Assembly: GCF_000337555.1 (NCBI RefSeq)
Contig: NZ_AOIO01000021.1
Coordinates: 174,430-238,429 of the forward strand
Length of the DNA: 64,000 nucleotides
Source of the DNA: Natrialba asiatica DSM 12278
Lineage (GTDB): Archaea > Halobacteriota > Halobacteria > Halobacteriales > Natrialbaceae
Reading direction: 5' to 3'
Shown here: positions 25,665 through 34,591 of the stretch, one piece after another
Layout of the letters: the number at the start of each line of letters is the position of its first letter
Position numbering within the stretch: position 1 is the first letter of the stretch
Notes under the pieces: model-generated
Told to the model about the DNA's origin: nothing
Databases searched by the model: none
Seen by the model: only the letters and a program-made list of their open reading frames with translations
Made by a program: the position numbers and the translations under genes

Positions 25665-26843
25665 ATGTCCTCACCATCAGTCCTGCTGTACGGCTCCTAC
25701 GGGTTCGTCGGGAACCTGGTCGCACGGGAGGCGATCGACCGCAACCTCGACGTGCTGCTCGCCGGCCGCGACCGCGAGGCGCTCGCGGAGCAGGTCGACG
25801 AACTCGAGCGGCCCGGTCGCGCGTTCCCCCTCGAAGACCCGGCCGTCGTCACCGACGCGCTCGACGACGACGATATCGACTGCGTGTTGAACTGCGCCGG
25901 CCCGTTCTCGAACACGGCGGACCCGCTCGTCGAGGGCTGTCTGCGAACCGGCACGGACTACGTCGACATCACCGGCGAAATTCCCGTTATCGAGGGCATC
26001 GGAAAGCGAGGCGACGATGCGAGCGACGCCGGCGTCACGCTTCTCCCGGCGGTCGGATTCTCCGCGGTGCCGATGGACTGCCTCGCCGCCCACCTCGCGG
26101 AGCGCCTCCCCGAAGCCGACACCCTCGAACTGGGCGTCGACTCGTTTCGCCCGCCGTCGATCGGCACGGTCAGGACGGTCGTCGAAGGGATCGAGGACGG
26201 CGGTGCGATTTACCGCGACGGCCGACTCGAACACGTTCCGGCCGCGTGGCGAACGCGGCGCATCGACTTCGGCCGCGGCAAACGTTCCGCAGTGACGATG
26301 CCGATGGGCGACGTGTCGACGGCTCACTACACGACCGGGGTCCCGAACGTCTCCGTCTACGCGATCGCACCCCGGCCCGCACGGCTCGCGTTGCAATCCC
26401 ACCGGTACCTCGCACCGCTGCTCGCCGCGACGCCCGTCCGAGAGGGCATGAAGCAATTCGCGGGGCTGGTCCGCGAGGGGCCCGGCTCGTGGTCGCGAAA
26501 GCGCGGCTCGGCGTACCTCTGGGGCGAGGCGCGGGTCGAAGGTGAGGAGGGTGACGACGAGCGCGGACCCGGGGCCGCGGACGATGCTGACGCCGATGGC
26601 GAAGACACGAACGGTGGCGAGCGAGCCGTCTCCCGCCTGCAAACGCCGGACCCCTACGTCGTCACCGTCGACGCCGCCGTCGCGGCGACCGAGCGCGTCC
26701 TCGACGGTGAGGCCGAAGACGGCTTCCGGACGCCGGCCGACGCGTTCGGGCCCGAGTTCGTTCTCGAACTCGAGGGTGTCGCGGGATTCTTCGACGAGTC
26801 GACGCCCGAATCCGACTCGCCGGCGGTCGACGTTCCGTCGTGA
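25665..26843 (+). CDS. Saccharopine dehydrogenase-like / trans-acting enoyl reductase family protein
   Basis: A 392-residue NAD(P)-dependent oxidoreductase-like protein. The Rossmann fold begins at once with LLYGSYGFVGNLVAREA (GxxGxxG, about 7-23), followed by LLAGRDREALAEQ and the CVLNCAGPFSNTADPLVEGC segment and YVDITGE, all typical of the saccharopine dehydrogenase / mycobacterial trans-acting enoyl reductase group. A Glu/Asp-rich insertion lies near 290-315. Its substrate is unknown; relatives act on lipids or polyketides. The ATG at 25665 is preceded at about 30 bases by a TTTAC element, consistent with a leaderless start. Confidence 0.85.
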   Translation: MSSPSVLLYGSYGFVGNLVAREAIDRNLDVLLAGRDREALAEQVDELERPGRAFPLEDPAVVTDALDDDDIDCVLNCAGPFSNTADPLVEGCLRTGTDYVDITGEIPVIEGIGKRGDDASDAGVTLLPAVGFSAVPMDCLAAHLAERLPEADTLELGVDSFRPPSIGTVRTVVEGIEDGGAIYRDGRLEHVPAAWRTRRIDFGRGKRSAVTMPMGDVSTAHYTTGVPNVSVYAIAPRPARLALQSHRYLAPLLAATPVREGMKQFAGLVREGPGSWSRKRGSAYLWGEARVEGEEGDDERGPGAADDADADGEDTNGGERAVSRLQTPDPYVVTVDAAVAATERVLDGEAEDGFRTPADAFGPEFVLELEGVAGFFDESTPESDSPAVDVPS

Positions 26844-26872
26844 GCCGCCAGCGGGAGCGGGACTGGATCGAC

Positions 26873-28048
26873 TTACGGCACGAACACCGGCCGAACGCAG
26901 CCGTCTTCCTTGTGCTTGAACAGGTCGTACCCCCGCGGCGACTCCTCCAGCGAGAGTTCGTGGGTCGCCAGGTACGAGGGGTCCATCTCGCCCTCGGCCG
27001 CGTACTCGAGCAGATCCGGCACGTACCGCTGGCCGTGTTGTTGGGCCGTGCGCACGGTGAGGCCCTTGTTCATGACGATCCCGAGCGGGAACTTGTCCAT
27101 CAGGCCGTAAACGCCCAGGATCGAGAGGGTGCCGCCCTTTCGGCAGGCGACGATGGCCTGGCGGAGCGCCTCGCCGCGGTCGGTGTGTAACTTCAGTTGC
27201 TGCTTCGCGCGGTCGTAGGCGTGAGCCGGGCCGGTGCCGTGGGCTTCCATGCCGACCGCATCGATGCAGGCGTCCGGGCCGCGCCCCCCGGTCACGGCTT
27301 TGAGCGCGTCGACGACGCTGTCGACCGCGGTGTAGTCGATCGTCTCCGAGCCCGCCTCCCGCTCGGCGAGTCGCAGTCGCTCCGGGAAGCGGTCGATCCC
27401 GATCACGCGCTCGGCACCCATGAGGGCGGCGCTCTGCTGGGCCATCAGTCCGACGCCGCCGCAGCCCCAGACGGCGACGGTGTCTCCCTCCTCGATGTCG
27501 CAGAAGTCAGCGCCCATGTAGCCCGTCGCCCAGGCGTCGGAAGCAAACAGCGCCTGCTCGTCGTCGAGTTCATCGGGCACGTGAAAACAGTTCTCGTCGG
27601 CGTGAGGCACTCGGACGTACTCGGCGTGTGACCCCGCGTAGCCGCCGAAGGCGTGCGTGTAGCCGTAGATGCCGGCGGTCGTGTCGCCGAGAACGGGCTC
27701 TTGTAGCGCCGCGTTCGGGTTCGTATTGTCACAGAGCGACCAGAGGTCACCCTGGCAGTAGCCACAGCTCCCGCAGCCGATGAACGAGGGGACGACGACG
27801 CGGTCCCCCTCCTCGACGCCCTCGACCTTGCGGCCGACTTTCGCGACCTCGCCCATGAACTCGTGGCCGATCACGTCGCCCTCGCGCATGGTCGGGAGGT
27901 AGCCGTCGATGAAGTGCAGGTCCGACCCGCAGGCCGTCGTCATCGTCACCCGGAGGACGATATCGCGCGGGTTGACGAGTTCGGGCTCGGGCACGTCGTC
28001 GACGCGCAGATCGTTGACGTCGTGCCAGCACAGTGCGCGCATGCTCAT
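26873..28048 (-). CDS. Zinc-dependent alcohol dehydrogenase (MDR family)
   Basis: A 391-residue medium-chain dehydrogenase. The catalytic zinc site is in TACGSDLHFIDG and GHEFMGEVAKVG. The structural zinc loop CGSCGYCQGDLWSLC has its four cysteines, and the NAD-binding VAVWGCGGVGLMA lies near residue 195. This layout matches the glutathione-independent formaldehyde dehydrogenase / threonine dehydrogenase-like subgroup. Its ATG overlaps the TGA of the upstream SRPBCC gene (ATGA), so the two are translationally coupled. A paralogue sits in the phosphate region at 32318-33475. The substrate is not determined. Confidence 0.9.
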   Translation of the reverse strand: MSMRALCWHDVNDLRVDDVPEPELVNPRDIVLRVTMTTACGSDLHFIDGYLPTMREGDVIGHEFMGEVAKVGRKVEGVEEGDRVVVPSFIGCGSCGYCQGDLWSLCDNTNPNAALQEPVLGDTTAGIYGYTHAFGGYAGSHAEYVRVPHADENCFHVPDELDDEQALFASDAWATGYMGADFCDIEEGDTVAVWGCGGVGLMAQQSAALMGAERVIGIDRFPERLRLAEREAGSETIDYTAVDSVVDALKAVTGGRGPDACIDAVGMEAHGTGPAHAYDRAKQQLKLHTDRGEALRQAIVACRKGGTLSILGVYGLMDKFPLGIVMNKGLTVRTAQQHGQRYVPDLLEYAAEGEMDPSYLATHELSLEESPRGYDLFKHKEDGCVRPVFVP

Positions 28049-28878
28049 ATCAGATCACCCGCCCCGCGGGCGGAGGGGTTGGCCTCGAGCGTCGGGATTT
28101 CGCCCGTTTCGGCGAGGCTCTTGAACCGGCGGAGCGTCGTGCCGACGAGTACGTCGGGTGCGACATCGAGCCATCGCATGACTGCAGTGCCGAGCGTTCC
28201 GCCGGGCGGGTCGTACTGCACCCGAAGCGTCACCTCGGTTCCGCGGTCGCCCGGTGCCGGACGGAACTCGACCGTTCCGTCGTGAGGGATCGGCGCATCC
28301 TCCATCGTCTCCCAGTGCAGGTCGTCGTCGGAGTGAGTCGCGTCCGGCTGGTCCCCGTCGGACTGCTCCGCGTCGGACCGATCCGAGACGAGTTGCGCAT
28401 CCCATTCGATCGTCTGCCCGAACGGACCGTATACGCGCCAGTTGTATCGGTCCTCGCCCCAGGTGGTCACGTCGGCGAAGTGGCCGACGAGTTGCGACAA
28501 CCGCTCCGGGTTCCGCCAGTACGGGACGAGTTCATCTGCCGGCTTCCCGACGGTGATCGAGCGCTCGACCGTGACGGGGTCAGTTCGCGGTCCGGCGTCT
28601 CGGTACTCGTCGCCCGCCGTATTCATGCCGAGACGGCGGTACAGGTGACTGTGACCGCGCGCGCCGCGGGAGACCAATGCCCCGCCGACGAGTGCCATCG
28701 CCGCGCCGCCGAGCGAGCGTTTCCGGAGCCCGCGGACGAGGAGGATGCCGCCGAGTGCGGCGGAGCCGAGTCGGTCCCAGCGTCCGACGTTGCCGGTCGG
28801 ACCGGATCCAGAGCGACTCGAGGGCGTGGCCGACTCGTCTGCTGTCGCAAGCGAGGTGTCGTTCGGCTGGGTGGTCAT
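28045..28878 (-). CDS. SRPBCC-domain protein with N-terminal YgaP-like membrane hairpin
   Basis: A 277-residue protein. After a polar leader, residues about 35-75 form a DUF2892/YgaP-type hydrophobic hairpin (LGSAALGGILLVRGLRKRSLGG and AAMALVGGALVSRGA). The rest (about 100-265) is a START/SRPBCC ligand-binding or cyclase-like fold with VERSITVGKPADELVPYWRNP at its entry. Such proteins bind hydrophobic ligands at the membrane. The gene is coupled by ATGA to the alcohol dehydrogenase downstream, suggesting that the pair acts on one lipophilic substrate. A short upstream frame also ends at its start codon. Confidence 0.85.
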   Translation of the reverse strand: MTTQPNDTSLATADESATPSSRSGSGPTGNVGRWDRLGSAALGGILLVRGLRKRSLGGAAMALVGGALVSRGARGHSHLYRRLGMNTAGDEYRDAGPRTDPVTVERSITVGKPADELVPYWRNPERLSQLVGHFADVTTWGEDRYNWRVYGPFGQTIEWDAQLVSDRSDAEQSDGDQPDATHSDDDLHWETMEDAPIPHDGTVEFRPAPGDRGTEVTLRVQYDPPGGTLGTAVMRWLDVAPDVLVGTTLRRFKSLAETGEIPTLEANPSARGAGDLI

Positions 28879-28982
28879 GGTTCCACCGCCGGGCCGGTTC
28901 CCCGCGCGAAAGCGAGTTCCGTCCCGACCCGTCGATACGTCCGCTGCTCGTCGCCGACGTGCGCCAGTTTGAGTCGTTCCAT
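28875..28982 (-). CDS. Possible 35-residue upstream ORF coupled to the SRPBCC gene
   Basis: A short frame, MERLKLAHVG to the end at AVEP, stops at a TGA that overlaps the SRPBCC start as ATGA. This is the same overlap used at the next junction in the operon. Third-position bases look typical of local coding DNA. It is too short to recognise and may simply be a leader peptide or chance frame. Confidence 0.3.
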   Translation of the reverse strand: MERLKLAHVGDEQRTYRRVGTELAFARGTGPAVEP

Positions 28983-29134
28983 AGCGTGTCAGTCCGATAT
29001 GTAATCGGGTGAACCGGTCCATTGGTGATTCGGGCTGCAAGTGCAACGCTGGACGCGACTCGGGCGTGAACGTGGCGAACGGAGACGGCAAAACCGATCG
29101 ACGACCGACGGCCGACCGACGCGAGTTCGGCGCG

Positions 29135-29332
29135 CTACGCGAGAATATCGCCGACGCGGCGCGGTTCTCCCTGGAGGCTCGGCTGCTCGGCGACCATCTG
29201 CAGGACCTCGTGATCGGTCACATCGTAGTAGGACTTTTCGACGGCTTCTTCGATGAGTTCGCGTTCGAGGCGAAACTCGGTGCCCTCGTAGACGACATCG
29301 ACGCCGTCATCATCGAATGCAAGCGTTGTCAT
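29135..29332 (-). CDS. DUF5800 family small acidic protein
   Basis: A 65-residue acidic protein starting MTTLAFDDDGVDVVYEG, with the central ELIEEAVEKSYYDVTDHEVLQ helix. It matches my recollection of the haloarchaeal DUF5800 family. The ATG at 29332 is the natural start; an upstream one would add a hydrophobic stub not seen in such proteins. The function is unknown. It is divergent from the halofilin-like gene at 29496 across a short intergenic region. Confidence 0.65.
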   Translation of the reverse strand: MTTLAFDDDGVDVVYEGTEFRLERELIEEAVEKSYYDVTDHEVLQMVAEQPSLQGEPRRVGDILA

Positions 29333-29462
29333 GGCCTGGTGTACGCGATGGGGGATGTAAAAGGAACCGAACGCTGCCACGAGCCGACAGTTCCGTTCAG
29401 ATGGCGCTGTGATGATGATACCGCACTAACAGGCGTCAGACGAACGGCGGACGACGCGCGAG

Positions 29463-29469
29463 GTTTATT
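29463..29469 (+). promoter_or_regulatory. TATA element of the halofilin-like gene
   Basis: The GTTTATTA tract is centred about 29 bases ahead of the GTG at 29496. The spacing points to a leaderless mRNA and supports that GTG over the alternative TTG at 29484. Confidence 0.55.
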
Positions 29470-29495
29470 ACCGGGCGCTCACATTGGGTGAGAGT

Positions 29496-30359
29496 GTGGC
29501 CGGACACAGGGACCCGCTCGACGAACTCGTCGTTCCCGACGGGACGGAAGCCAAGGAAGTCGCCCTCGAAACCGATGGAGACGTACTGATCGGTAGTCGC
29601 TCGACCATCGAGTTCGGCGTGCGCGGTCGCAACGTCCTCGCCGGCGAGAGCGTCTCAGTCGACGGCGAGATCGAAGCCGAAGGCGACTGTCGCCTCGACA
29701 TGTGGTGTGACGTTGCGGAGAACGTTCTCGTCGGCCAAGACGCCTATATCGGCGAGCGAGTGCATATCGAAGGCAAACTCAAAGTCGCCGGCGATCTGGA
29801 TATCGGCGATGATGTGGACATCGAAGAGGGGTTCGAAGCCAACGGCTGGATCGTCATCCGCAACCCCATGCCGACGATCGTCCTCATGTTCGTCTACCTC
29901 AAACACCTCCTCCTGATCGGCGAGGAAGACACCGCCCAGCGGCTGATCTCCGAACTCGTCGACGAGGATGCGGACGAAGACGACCCCGACACGGAGCCGC
30001 TCGTCATCCCCGGGAACGCGACCGTCGGCGACGACGCCTGGCGCGTCTCGACGCCCGCGACGATCGGCGACGACTGCCGCCTGCACGGCAACGTCCGCGC
30101 CGAAACGATCGCCGTCGGAAGCGACTGCAACATCTTCGGGAGTCTCCGCGCCCGCGACGACGTGACCGTCGGCGACGGCACTCGCATCCACGGCGACCTG
30201 ACGACGCGAAACGGCGACGTGACGATAACCGACGACGCGCGCATCCTCGGCGACGTGTCGTGTGCCGATCTCGAACTCGGGCCCGGTGCCGAAATCGACG
30301 GCACGATCCGGGCCGACGGCGAAATTACGATGGCGACGGGCGAGCGCGATCTCGAGTAG
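29496..30359 (+). CDS. Polymer-forming cytoskeletal protein (bactofilin/halofilin-like)
   Basis: A 287-residue beta-helix protein of the bactofilin group. The repeating hexapeptide pattern typical of a right-handed beta-helix appears twice: about 25-120 (for example DGDVLIGSRS, GRNVLAGESVSVDGEIE, GKLKVAGDLDIGDDV) and about 175-280 (GNATVGDDAW, RLHGNVRAETIAVGSD). The two blocks are separated by a hydrophobic stretch (about 127-143, IVLMFVYLKHLLLIG) and an acidic linker (DEDADEDDPD). Bactofilins self-assemble into filaments that shape cells; halofilin A of Haloferax volcanii is the archaeal relative. The two-block architecture and hydrophobic bridge suggest a membrane-touching polymer. Confidence 0.85.
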   Translation: MAGHRDPLDELVVPDGTEAKEVALETDGDVLIGSRSTIEFGVRGRNVLAGESVSVDGEIEAEGDCRLDMWCDVAENVLVGQDAYIGERVHIEGKLKVAGDLDIGDDVDIEEGFEANGWIVIRNPMPTIVLMFVYLKHLLLIGEEDTAQRLISELVDEDADEDDPDTEPLVIPGNATVGDDAWRVSTPATIGDDCRLHGNVRAETIAVGSDCNIFGSLRARDDVTVGDGTRIHGDLTTRNGDVTITDDARILGDVSCADLELGPGAEIDGTIRADGEITMATGERDLE

Positions 30360-30429
30360 GTTCCATTTTAGCGCACCGCTTGCTCGTCCCACCCGAACAA
30401 TCATCGGGCCACAACCTGGATACCAACCC

Positions 30430-31071
30430 GTGTCCCTCATCGTCGAGTTCGAACTGGAAACGCCGATCCTTCGCACCGCAGCGTCGGCGATCGAAACGCT
30501 GCGGATCGACGAACTCTACCGGACCGAGGCCGGCGAGCCGAAACTGCTCTTCTGGGCGATGGGCGAGGAGTTCACCGCGTTCGAACGCGCACTGCGAGCC
30601 GACGATAGTATCGCTCGATTCGCTGAACTCGAGTCACTGGCCGAGCGACGCCTGTACAGTGTGGTCCTCTCGGAGGAGGCAACCACGAAGCTCACCTATC
30701 CGGTCGCCGCCGAACACGACATCGGGATTCTGGACATCGTCGTCACGGAAACGACCGTCGTTCGCGCCCGCGTCCCCTCTCGGAAGGCGCTTCGCGCGTA
30801 TCGCGAGGGCTGTCTCGAACGAGACGTTGGCTTTCTCGTCCGGCGAATCTACCAGGAACACCGGACTGAAACCGCACAGTACGATCTGACGGCACACCAA
30901 CGCGAGGCCCTACTGACCGCCCTCGAACGCGGCTACTTCGAGGTCCCGCGGACGGTCACCCTCTCGGAACTCGCCGCCGAACTCGATATCTCCGATCAGG
31001 CCCTGTCCGCTCGACTCCGACGCGGACAGACGAATCTGCTCTGGAATACGCTCGCAGACGACTCCTCTTAA
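30430..31071 (+). CDS. Short Bat-type HTH transcriptional regulator
   Basis: A 213-residue regulator of the haloarchaeal HTH-10 group. The N-terminal part (VSLIVEFELETPILR, about 1-15, through about 150) is the Bat-associated ligand-like domain. The C-terminal helix-turn-helix begins near residue 158 with LTAHQREALLTALERGYFE and continues into LSELAAELDISDQALSARLRRG. It starts at a GTG. Unlike the 1085-residue Bat-type protein at 2198 it has no PAS or GAF sensory modules, so its signal must enter through the small N-terminal domain. The same-strand neighbours are a halofilin-like gene and a HalOD1 gene. Confidence 0.88.
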   Translation: MSLIVEFELETPILRTAASAIETLRIDELYRTEAGEPKLLFWAMGEEFTAFERALRADDSIARFAELESLAERRLYSVVLSEEATTKLTYPVAAEHDIGILDIVVTETTVVRARVPSRKALRAYREGCLERDVGFLVRRIYQEHRTETAQYDLTAHQREALLTALERGYFEVPRTVTLSELAAELDISDQALSARLRRGQTNLLWNTLADDSS

Positions 31072-31125
31072 AAGGTTGGCCAGTCAACGGACGACCTTTC
31101 CCGGCTTCCGTTCGTTAATCAATTC

Positions 31126-31473
31126 GTGAACCAGACACCACACAGTACTCACGCCGACGCGACGACCCAGACGGCCGCAAGTGACGACCGGTTCGTCTAC
31201 CAAGCCGATCCCGAACAGCCCTTAAGCGTCGCCGTTATCTCTGCAATCGCGAGCCAGGACGGCCGCGACATGATGGCGGTCGCGGACGAACTCGATCCCC
31301 TCTACAACGTGGTCGATCCAGCGGCGCTCGATTCCCTCTTCGAACCCGAACCCTGTGACGCGTCGGCCGACTCTTCTTCCCTCGACCGCGCAGGCGGCAG
31401 CGTAACGTTCTCCTACGCCGCCCGCACCGTCACGGTCGATACGACCGGCCGCGTTGAACTCGAAGATGCGTAA
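31126..31473 (+). CDS. HalOD1-type output domain protein
   Basis: A 115-residue acidic protein with the HalOD1 pattern: PLSVAVISAIASQDGRDMM, then DELDPLYNVVDPAALDSLF, and a C-terminal strand VTFSYAARTVTVD. HalOD1 is a haloarchaea-specific domain often fused to or placed next to response regulators. Its output activity is unknown. It starts at a GTG 54 bases after the Bat-type regulator, so the two may share a transcript. Confidence 0.8.
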   Translation: MNQTPHSTHADATTQTAASDDRFVYQADPEQPLSVAVISAIASQDGRDMMAVADELDPLYNVVDPAALDSLFEPEPCDASADSSSLDRAGGSVTFSYAARTVTVDTTGRVELEDA

Positions 31474-31564
31474 CGAGGCCCTTCGGTCAGGTTTGGATTA
31501 TTCTCGGTCTGTCGCTTGATTCGCGCTTGCTCTGTCGGTGTTTCGATTCTGACTCGCTTTCAGC

Positions 31565-32236
31565 TCAATAGATCAGTTCGTCGTCGTTCTCGACCATGTA
31601 TAGCGTCCGTGCGGCGATGTTGACGGCGTGATCACCGACCCGTTCGAGGTCTCGAATCGTCAGCAGGAGACGCGAAACGTCCTGCAGAAGTCGTTCGACC
31701 TCGTCGGGTGAATCGAGTTCGCGTTCGATGAGGTCGCGGACGACGATTTCGCTCGCGCGCTCGGCGAAGTGATCGAGGTCGTCGTCGCGTTCCGCCAGTT
31801 CGCGGCAGCCGTCGGTGTCTTCGCTGTCGTAGGCGAGCATCGCATCTTCGATCATCTCGAGGGTCATCTCGCCCATTTCCTGCACGTCGACATCGGGGAA
31901 GAGGTCGTGTCTGGCGTCGAGGGTGTATTCGCCGAGATTAACCGCAAGGTCGCCGATTCGTTCGAGGTCCGTGATGATCTTGAACGACGCAGCGATAAAC
32001 CGCAGATCGCTGGCGACGGGTTGCTGGAGGGCCAGCAGTTCGATACACTGCTGCTCGAGGTCGAGGTACTGCTGGTTGACTTCGCTGTCGCCTTCGATAA
32101 CCTCGCGGGCGAGATCGTTGTCCTTCTGTTCGAGGGCGTCGAGCCCCATCCGAAGGCGTTCCATGACGATCTCGCTCATGTAGAGGATATCCTCGCGAAG
32201 CGTTTCGAGTTTCTCCTGATAGGATTGGCGGGCCAT
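31565..32236 (-). CDS. phoU: PhoU phosphate-signalling regulator
   Basis: A 223-residue all-helical PhoU with two tandem PhoU repeats. The metal-binding E/D-x-x-x-D motifs are visible as FKIITDLERIGDLAVNL (about 86-102) and LLTIRDLERVGDHAVNIAAR (about 189-208). PhoU couples Pst transport to phosphate signalling and limits phosphate uptake. It lies downstream of pstSCAB on the same strand, but an alcohol dehydrogenase gene stands between pstB and phoU. It ends about 90 bases from the convergent HalOD1 gene. Confidence 0.95.
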   Translation of the reverse strand: MARQSYQEKLETLREDILYMSEIVMERLRMGLDALEQKDNDLAREVIEGDSEVNQQYLDLEQQCIELLALQQPVASDLRFIAASFKIITDLERIGDLAVNLGEYTLDARHDLFPDVDVQEMGEMTLEMIEDAMLAYDSEDTDGCRELAERDDDLDHFAERASEIVVRDLIERELDSPDEVERLLQDVSRLLLTIRDLERVGDHAVNIAARTLYMVENDDELIY

Positions 32237-32317
32237 ATTGCAGAAAGCACGCTGGTGATTGATAAAGATTGGTAGCGGTGAGCTCTCGTCTCGGTTCGTT
32301 GCTGCCTGTTCCTCACC

Positions 32318-33475
32318 TTAGGGATGCAACAGCACCTTCGTCACGCCCTCCTCACGCTCGTCGAATCGCTCGTACATCTCGGGGGCATCATCGAGTTCAA
32401 CCTCGTGGGAGACGAGAAAGCCCGGTTCGGCCCGGCCGGAGACGATCATGTTGCGGAGCCGTCGGTTGTAGCGCTTGACGGGGCACTGCCCGGTACCGAA
32501 CTGGATCCCCTTCTCGAAGGCGAGCCCGAGATCGATGTCGAGCGTTCCCTGTTCGTCGACCTGCTCGGGCGGGTCGGGTTCCTCCGAGATGTAGAGGCCG
32601 ACGATTCCGATCTCGCCGGTCGCTTCGACCGCCTGAATCAGTTGGTTGATCACGAGTGAGGGGTTCTCGCGTTCGTGATCGTAGGGGTGGTCGCCGTCGC
32701 GTTCGCTGTCGATCGCCTGGTAGCCGACGGCGTCGACGCCCTTGTCTACCGGGCCGCCGTGGGCGTCGACGATGGCCTCGACTGCGTCCACGTCCTCGAA
32801 GTTGATCGCCGTCGCGTCGCAGTGGTCCTCGGCCAATTCGAGGCGACTCTCGACTCGATCGACGATGTAGATTTCAGAGGCTCCCTTGAGCTTTGCGCTG
32901 TAGGCAGCCATGAGGCCGACGGGACCAGCGCCGAAGACGGCGACCGATTCGCCGGGTTGGAGGTCGGCGAGTTCGGTGCCGTGCCAGCCGGTGGGGAACA
33001 CGTCGGCGAGCATGATGAAGTCCTCCTCGTGGCCCTCGTCGGGGAGCGAGAGCGCGTTGAAGTCGGCGTATGGAACGCGGACTTTCTCGGCCTGCCCGCC
33101 CTGGTAAGGCCCCATCTTGACGTAGCCGTAGGCGCCGCCGGGCGTCTCCGCGACGGTCTCGCAGTAGTTGTAGTTCCCTTCCTCGCAGTTTTTACAGAAC
33201 CCGCAGGCGATATTGAACGGGAGGACGACTCGATCGCCGGGTTCGAGCGTGTCGACGCCCTCGCCGACCTCGGTGATTTCGCCCATGATCTCGTGGCCGA
33301 AGACCATTCCCTCGTCCGCGCCGGCCCGCCCCTCGTACATGTGCAGGTCCGAGCCGCAAATCGCGGTCGTCGTCACGTCGAGTATCGCGTCGTTCGGGTG
33401 TTCGAGTTCCGGTTCGTCGACTTCATCGACCGATACGTCGTGGGAGTCGTGGTAGACAACGCCTTTGATTGACAT
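32318..33475 (-). CDS. Zinc-dependent alcohol dehydrogenase, glutathione-independent formaldehyde dehydrogenase-like
   Basis: A 385-residue medium-chain dehydrogenase. It has catalytic zinc residues in AICGSDLHMYEG and GHEIMGEITEVG, the structural zinc loop CGFCKNCEEGNYNYC, an NAD-binding VAVFGAGPVGLMA motif (about 180-192), and the long FdhA-type insertion with YQAIDSERDGDHPYDHERE. This subgroup oxidises formaldehyde and other aldehydes without glutathione. The ATG at 33475 is preferred over a GTG at 33484. It sits between pstB and phoU, all on the minus strand, and may be read from the pst transcript. It has no evident phosphate-related role. Confidence 0.87.
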   Translation of the reverse strand: MSIKGVVYHDSHDVSVDEVDEPELEHPNDAILDVTTTAICGSDLHMYEGRAGADEGMVFGHEIMGEITEVGEGVDTLEPGDRVVLPFNIACGFCKNCEEGNYNYCETVAETPGGAYGYVKMGPYQGGQAEKVRVPYADFNALSLPDEGHEEDFIMLADVFPTGWHGTELADLQPGESVAVFGAGPVGLMAAYSAKLKGASEIYIVDRVESRLELAEDHCDATAINFEDVDAVEAIVDAHGGPVDKGVDAVGYQAIDSERDGDHPYDHERENPSLVINQLIQAVEATGEIGIVGLYISEEPDPPEQVDEQGTLDIDLGLAFEKGIQFGTGQCPVKRYNRRLRNMIVSGRAEPGFLVSHEVELDDAPEMYERFDEREEGVTKVLLHP

Positions 33476-33689
33476 CGGTGACACCTATTGGCCGCGACTC
33501 CGACCCTGTCCCTAAAGATTCGCGGTGCACGTGCAACTCGGTGACGAACCGACCGCCCGAGCGCTGAACGCGGAGCGTGGAGCGTAGAGCGTGGAAAACC
33601 GAGTGCGAATCGGAAAGAGAAAGAGAGAAAAATGCCAAAAACAAGGTCCAGAACCGCGAATAACCGGCCGAAACGAAGCTACTCGTCGA

Positions 33690-34589
33690 CTATCCGAACT
33701 TGCCCGTGATGTAATCCTCGACCCGATCGCTCTCCGGGTTCTCGAAGATTTTCGTCGTATCGTCGAACTCGACGAGGTTCCCCCCGGTGAGGAAGACGGC
33801 GGTCTTGTCGGAGATACGCGCCGCCTGCTGCATGTTGTGAGTGACGATAATCACCGTGTACTCCTCGGCCAGATCCTCGATCAGATCTTCGATCTTCGAG
33901 GTTGCGACGGGGTCGAGCGCCGACGCCGGTTCGTCCATCAGGATGACCTCCGGATCGGGCGCGATCGCCCGTGCGATACACAGGCGCTGTTGTTGGCCGC
34001 CCGAGAGATCGAGGCCGCTCGAGTCGAGTTGGTCCTCGACCTCGTCGAGCAACGCGGCGCGTTCGAGGGCCGTGTGGACCTTCTCGTCTAAGTTGTCATC
34101 TTGGCCCTGTACTCGAAGCCCGTAGGCGACGTTGTCGTAGATGCTCTTCGGGAACGGGTTCGGCGACTGGAACACCATGCCGATCCGCCGGCGCAGCGCA
34201 ACCGGGTCGACATCGTCGTCGTAGACGTTCTTCTCGCGGAAGAACAACTCCCCGTCGACGCGGGCGATATCGATGAGGTCGTTCATGCGATTGATCGAGC
34301 GCAGGAACGTCGATTTTCCACAGCCCGAGGGTCCGATAAGCGCCGTCACCTGCTGTTCCGGAATCTCCATCGAAATCCCGTTAAGCGCCTGGTCGTCGCC
34401 GTAGTACACGTCCAGATCGCGCGACTCGATGATCGTTCGATCGGCCACCGTCGCCGGGTCGTCACGCGAACTCGTTTCGACGCCGATATCGGTTCCGCGG
34501 TCCGCGAGACTGTCGGTGCCCGGCGTGGGATTTGGTTGCTGGTCGTCAGTCTGTTCCGTTTCCGAGGACGTCATCTGTCTGTTAGTCAT
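33690..34589 (-). CDS. pstB: PstB phosphate ABC transporter ATPase
   Basis: A 299-residue PstB. After a Gln/Thr/Asp-rich leader of about 50 residues comes the ABC domain: [18 protein letters not shown], Walker [10 protein letters not shown], the Q-loop [15 protein letters not shown] characteristic of PstB, signature [16 protein letters not shown], and Walker [17 protein letters not shown]. It energises phosphate import by PstC-PstA. The start at 34589 lies 2 bases after the pstA stop. The extended acidic N-terminus is longer than in E. coli PstB and may be a halophilic addition. Confidence 0.96.
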   Translation of the reverse strand: MTNRQMTSSETEQTDDQQPNPTPGTDSLADRGTDIGVETSSRDDPATVADRTIIESRDLDVYYGDDQALNGISMEIPEQQVTALIGPSGCGKSTFLRSINRMNDLIDIARVDGELFFREKNVYDDDVDPVALRRRIGMVFQSPNPFPKSIYDNVAYGLRVQGQDDNLDEKVHTALERAALLDEVEDQLDSSGLDLSGGQQQRLCIARAIAPDPEVILMDEPASALDPVATSKIEDLIEDLAEEYTVIIVTHNMQQAARISDKTAVFLTGGNLVEFDDTTKIFENPESDRVEDYITGKFG

Positions 34590-34591
34590 TG

